From positions 1 through 49,828 of the forward strand of contig CAVUEG010000004.1 of NCBI GenBank assembly GCA_963740525.1: a stretch of 49,828 nt of DNA. Direction: 5' to 3'. The notes under the pieces are model-generated. The model was given only the letters and a program-made list of their open reading frames with translations, was not told where the DNA came from and ran no database searches. Source of the DNA: CAVUEG01 sp963740525. GTDB lineage: Bacteria > Actinomycetota > Actinomycetes > Propionibacteriales > Nocardioidaceae. Made by a program: the position numbers and the translations under genes. Below are positions 46,926 to 49,828 of the stretch, in pieces. Numbering within the stretch: the stretch's first letter is position 1; each line of letters opens with the position of its first letter.

Positions 46926-47589
46926 TCACGCGTCGGAGGGACGGACCAGCCCGCTCTCGTAGGCCAGGACCACGGCCTGGACCCGGTCGCGCAGCCCGAG
47001 CTTCATCAACAGCCGCGCCACGTGCGTCTTGACAGTGTTCTCGCTGACGAACAGCGTGGCCGCGATCTCCGCGTTCGACAGCCCCCGCGCGACCTGCACC
47101 AGCACCTCGGACTCGCGCTCGGTCAGGTGCGCCAGCGACGGGAGTGCCGCCGGGGCGGACCGCCGCGAGAACTCCTCGATCAGCCGCCGCGTCACCGACG
47201 GCGCGAACAGGGACCCACCGTCCGCAACCACCCGGATCGCGGTGGTCAGCCGCTCCTCCGGCGCATCCTTGAGCAGGAAGCCGCTCGCGCCTGCCCTCAG
47301 CGCGTCATAGACGACGTCGTCGAGGTCGAAGGTGGTCAGCACCAGCACTCGAGGCGCCCCTGCGACGGCCGTGACCTGACGGGTCGCGTCGATCCCGTCC
47401 AGATCCGGCATGCGCACGTCCATCAGCACCACATCGGGCCGCAGGGAAGCTGCACAGCTCCACCGCGACGCGGCCGTTCTCCGCCTCGCCGACCACCTCG
47501 AGGTCGGGCTCGCCGCCGAGGATCATCCGCAGGCCGGTCCGCACCAGCGGCTGGTCGTCGGCGACCACCACCCGGATCGGCGCGCTCAT
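46926..47589 (-). CDS. NarL/LuxR-family response regulator 2 (frameshifted)
   Basis: About 220 residues. The receiver domain has ADDQPLVRTGL, phosphoacceptor Asp near residue 57 (VVLMDVRMP) and Lys in FLLKD. The LuxR helix-turn-helix is LTERESEVLVQVARGLSNAEIA and NTVKTHVARLL. One frame break near 47445-47452 (agc-ttcc-ctg-cgg) looks like a mixture of ttc and tcc. The start overlaps the kinase stop by four bases. Closely similar in design to the regulator at 22776. Confidence 0.88.
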
Positions 47590-48736
47590 GCGTCCACCGA
47601 GAACGGAAGGTGGGCGTGCACCAGGTAGCCGCCGTCCTGACCCGGGCCGGCGTCCACGGTGCCACCGACCACACTGACTCGCTCCCGGATGCCGACGAGG
47701 CCGTGTCCGGAGCCGTCTCCGTTCACCCGGGTGGCGCCGGTGCTGTCGATCGCGAGGTCGATGTCGTCGGCGCCGTACCTCAGGTGGACGGTGGCACTTG
47801 CCTCAGGCCCGGCGTGCTTGAGCACGTTGGTCAGGGCCTCCTGGATGATCCGGTACGCCGACAGGTCGACGCCCGGCGGGATCGGTCCGGGCTCCCCGCT
47901 GACCTCCAGGTCCACCGCGAGCCCGGACCCGCGCACGTGGTCAAGGAGCACCTCGAGGCTGGCCAGCGACGGCTGCGGCGCGGCCCGGGTGGCGTCGTTG
48001 GAGTCCGTGTCGCGGAGTACGGCGAGCAACCGGCGCATGTCACCCAGGGCGGCGGTGTTGGTCTGCTCGATCGCGTCGAGCGCAGTCCGGATCGCGTCGT
48101 CGTCGGAGCCGATCATCCTGCGGGCGCCGCGGGCCTGCAGCACCGTCACCGAGATCGCATGGGACACGACATCGTGCAGCTCCCGCGCGATCCGGGCACG
48201 CTCTTCGGTGACCGCCCGACGGGCGAGCTCCGCCTGCTCGGCCCGGAGCTCCTCGTTGCGGGCGTTGAGCACCGTCTCGCGCTCGCCGCGCAGTCGCAAC
48301 GTCAGCCCGGTCGCCCACGGCGCCCCGACGAAGACCAGGCCGAAGAAGATGTCGGCGGCGTCGTGGGCGCCGTCGCCGACCACGAAGAACACCACCGTTC
48401 CCAGCACACCGAGGATGCCCAACCAGGCCTCGAGGCCGGTCGCGTGCCGCCCCAGGGAGTAGAGGTTCAGGACGAAGACGACCACGAAGCTGACCGAGTT
48501 GGCGTCGAAGCCTGGCGGGACCAGGAGGACGCCGTCGTTGGCGAGGGACACCAGGAGGAACGTGACCAGCGGCGCACGTCGTCTCAGCAGGAAAAGGCCT
48601 CCGGTCAGCACCGCCAACGGGATCGACAAGGCGTGGTCGCTGTCCTTCCACGCCGTGATCTCGACGGTGTAGAGGATCGCGATGCCCACGGCGAGCAGGA
48701 CGTCGCCGTACCTGCTCCACATCGCGCGGACGTCCA
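47586..48736 (-). CDS. DesK/NarL-type sensor histidine kinase 2
   Basis: A sensor kinase of about 383 residues with four to five N-terminal membrane helices (residues 10-150). The phosphoacceptor segment is RARIARELHDVVSHAISVTVLQ, the N box QEALTNVLKHA and the G box GHGLVGIRERV. Frame intact. I take the ATG at 48736 (MDVRAMWSRYGD); an upstream ATG at 48776 is possible. It is divergent from a small membrane protein gene, as the other kinase in this window also is. Confidence 0.9.
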
Positions 48737-48904
48737 TAGGGACACGGTAGGACGCGCCAGCCGCTCCGAGCGTCATTCGTGCCGATGACGACTTCGGTCG
48801 TCCTTGAGGGTGATCGGATTCGCCCAGGTCGGTGACGACGGGGGACCGGGGGCCGCCGAAGACTGCTGGAGACAGCTTGCCAACCGTCTGAAAGGACGAC
48901 TCCC

Positions 48905-49452
48905 ATGACGTCTCTCACCGCAGGACACACGCTCTCGGCCGATCACGAGGAGGCACGCCGCGCCACCCCGTGGGTCGCCGGGGTCACGTTGGCTCTGGCG
49001 ACCGGGCTCACCATCCTGGGGGCCAACAGCACCTCCGAGATCTACATCATTCTCGGGGTGGTCGCCGTGGCCGCCGCCCTAGTCTTCGGCTTCGTGGTGC
49101 CGAGGGGGCTGCGCCACGAGACCGCGGGCGGCCGGGCCCTGGCGATGGCGGTGGTCGGCGCGCTCCTCGTCGTCCCGGCCTTCTGGTCAGGACTGCCGGT
49201 CGTTCTCGGCTCCGGCGCCACGCTGCTCGGGTACGCCGGCAAGCGAGCCGAGCACTGGCCGGCCAGTTCCAGACGATCCGGACGGCCGCCGCCAACGGGG
49301 CGACGCGTCGGGGCCGAGGGCGTCAAGGCGATCCTGCTGGCGGGCCTGATCCTGGCGATGCTCGTGTGCACGCGATCGTAGTGGTCAACAGCCTGCTTCG
49401 GTTGCGGGCGGTGGTGACCGGGGCGAAGCCGGCGGCAGAGGCCGCGGCGTGA
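48905..49452 (+). CDS. Small polytopic membrane protein (frameshifted at 3' end)
   Basis: A membrane protein of about 180 residues. Three to four hydrophobic helices are clear (WVAGVTLALATGLTILGA, IYIILGVVAVAAALVFGFVV, LAMAVVGALLVVPAFWS), then GYAGKRAEH. After about 49260 the frame becomes uncertain; a further helix (AILLAGLILAMLV) and the ending VVTGAKPAAEAAA are in different frames. An aaagga ribosome-binding site precedes the ATG. Function unknown; position suggests control by the divergent two-component system. The insertion sequence begins five bases after the last stop. Confidence 0.65.
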
Positions 49453-49456
49453 CAAT

Positions 49457-49828
49457 GAGCCCCGAAGGGGCGGCAGAACCGTAGCCCGGGGCTCGCGAAC
49501 AAATTGCGTCATCGCGTTAAGTCGAGCTTTTTCACGCCCCGTTTGAACAGTTCGCGGAGCATGTCGAGCAGGAACTTGCCGGCCACCCACAGGGCCACCC
49601 GGCGCGGCCGGCGGACCCAGTTCGGCAGCGGCCCGAGCCCGCCGCCGACGTTCCCGTGCTGGCCGAACCGCCGCTCGACCCCGCCGCGCCCGTGGAGCAG
49701 GTCTTGGCCGAACGACGTGGCCTGCCCGCACGCCGACAGCGGGTTCTCCCCCAGCGCGCCTTGGACCGGAGCCGGTGCGGGCTCTGCCGCCGGTGCCCGA
49801 CCCCGGCCGGCTTGACCCGCCGGGGGGC
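49457..49828 (-). mobile_element. End of an insertion sequence running off the right edge
   Basis: It starts with gagccccgaaggggcggcag, a terminal sequence of a kind I associate with insertion sequences of planctomycetes (recollection, not a search). The transposase gene follows inward. The window ends inside the element, which is where assemblies commonly break. Confidence 0.7.
49509..49828 (-). CDS. Transposase, C-terminal part (partial)
   Basis: The last 106 codons of a DDE-type transposase; the 5' end is beyond the window. The reading frame ends GVERRFGQHGNVGGGLGPLP, then NWVRRPRRVALWVAGKFLLD and MLRELFKRGVKKLDLTR. The VERxFG...GGGLGPLPxWVRR...WVxxK pattern is typical of transposases with a final catalytic glutamate in the VER segment. 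The far end of the visible frame (Pro/Ala-rich) fits the family less well. Confidence 0.75.
   Translation of the reverse strand, partial: PPAGQAGRGRAPAAEPAPAPVQGALGENPLSACGQATSFGQDLLHGRGGVERRFGQHGNVGGGLGPLPNWVRRPRRVALWVAGKFLLDMLRELFKRGVKKLDLTR

Noticed and set aside
1..49828. tRNA, rRNA or integrative element attachment sites
   Set aside because: I found no cloverleaf-like sequence, rRNA segment, integrase gene or att repeat by reading both strands; a covariance-model scan would settle this.

Overview
The window is a very GC-rich stretch of chromosome from an actinobacterium. The gene order recA-recX-rny, gluABCD, miaB, miaA, dapF, hflX and then a DinG-type helicase is a recognised actinobacterial neighbourhood. 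Codon use, many apparently leaderless promoters and the protein sequences suggest a Nocardioides-like member of the Propionibacteriales (inference, not a database result). No tRNA, rRNA or CRISPR array was recognised.

Layout. 0-6.6 kb: a GAF/SpoIIE phosphatase, then recA (with a LexA box), recX, RNase Y, a Nudix-GNAT fusion and a DUF4442 protein. 6.6-10 kb: gluABCD glutamate uptake operon on the minus strand. 10-20.7 kb: a Lys/Thr-rich protein, an SDR dehydrogenase, miaB, a group of small minus-strand genes, miaA, gamma-glutamyltransferase, dapF and hflX. 20.7-33.4 kb: accessory genes, namely a two-component system with a divergent membrane gene, DUF2207-LemA, a secreted propeller protein, arfB, a potADBC-type polyamine transporter, and a GntR regulator overlapping a soluble Cache protein. 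33.4-43.7 kb: a LacI-controlled glycan locus with GH15, a sugar ABC importer, a GH144/glycoamylase-like protein, a sulfatase and GH39. 44-49.4 kb: DinG-like helicase, a metallophosphatase, and a second two-component system with a divergent membrane gene. The right edge lies inside a transposase gene whose flank resembles planctomycete insertion sequences.

Many genes are interrupted by one-base shifts (recA, recX, ggt, dapF, hflX, both two-component systems, and almost every gene from 34.9 to 46 kb). Where the true frame is clear, the extra or missing base usually falls at a codon boundary, and most cases read as if both alternatives, or neither, of a third-position polymorphism had been written. 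I therefore treat these genes as intact in the organism and suspect a mixed-strain consensus rather than gene decay.

Other notable features are three copies of a 65-bp hairpin repeat (20.7, 23.5 and 27.8 kb), tandem 31-32-bp repeats directly after the stop codons of three genes (11.5, 43.7 and 46.0 kb), a double LacI operator, and a possible split amine-sensing regulator (GntR plus cytosolic Cache protein) beside the polyamine transporter.
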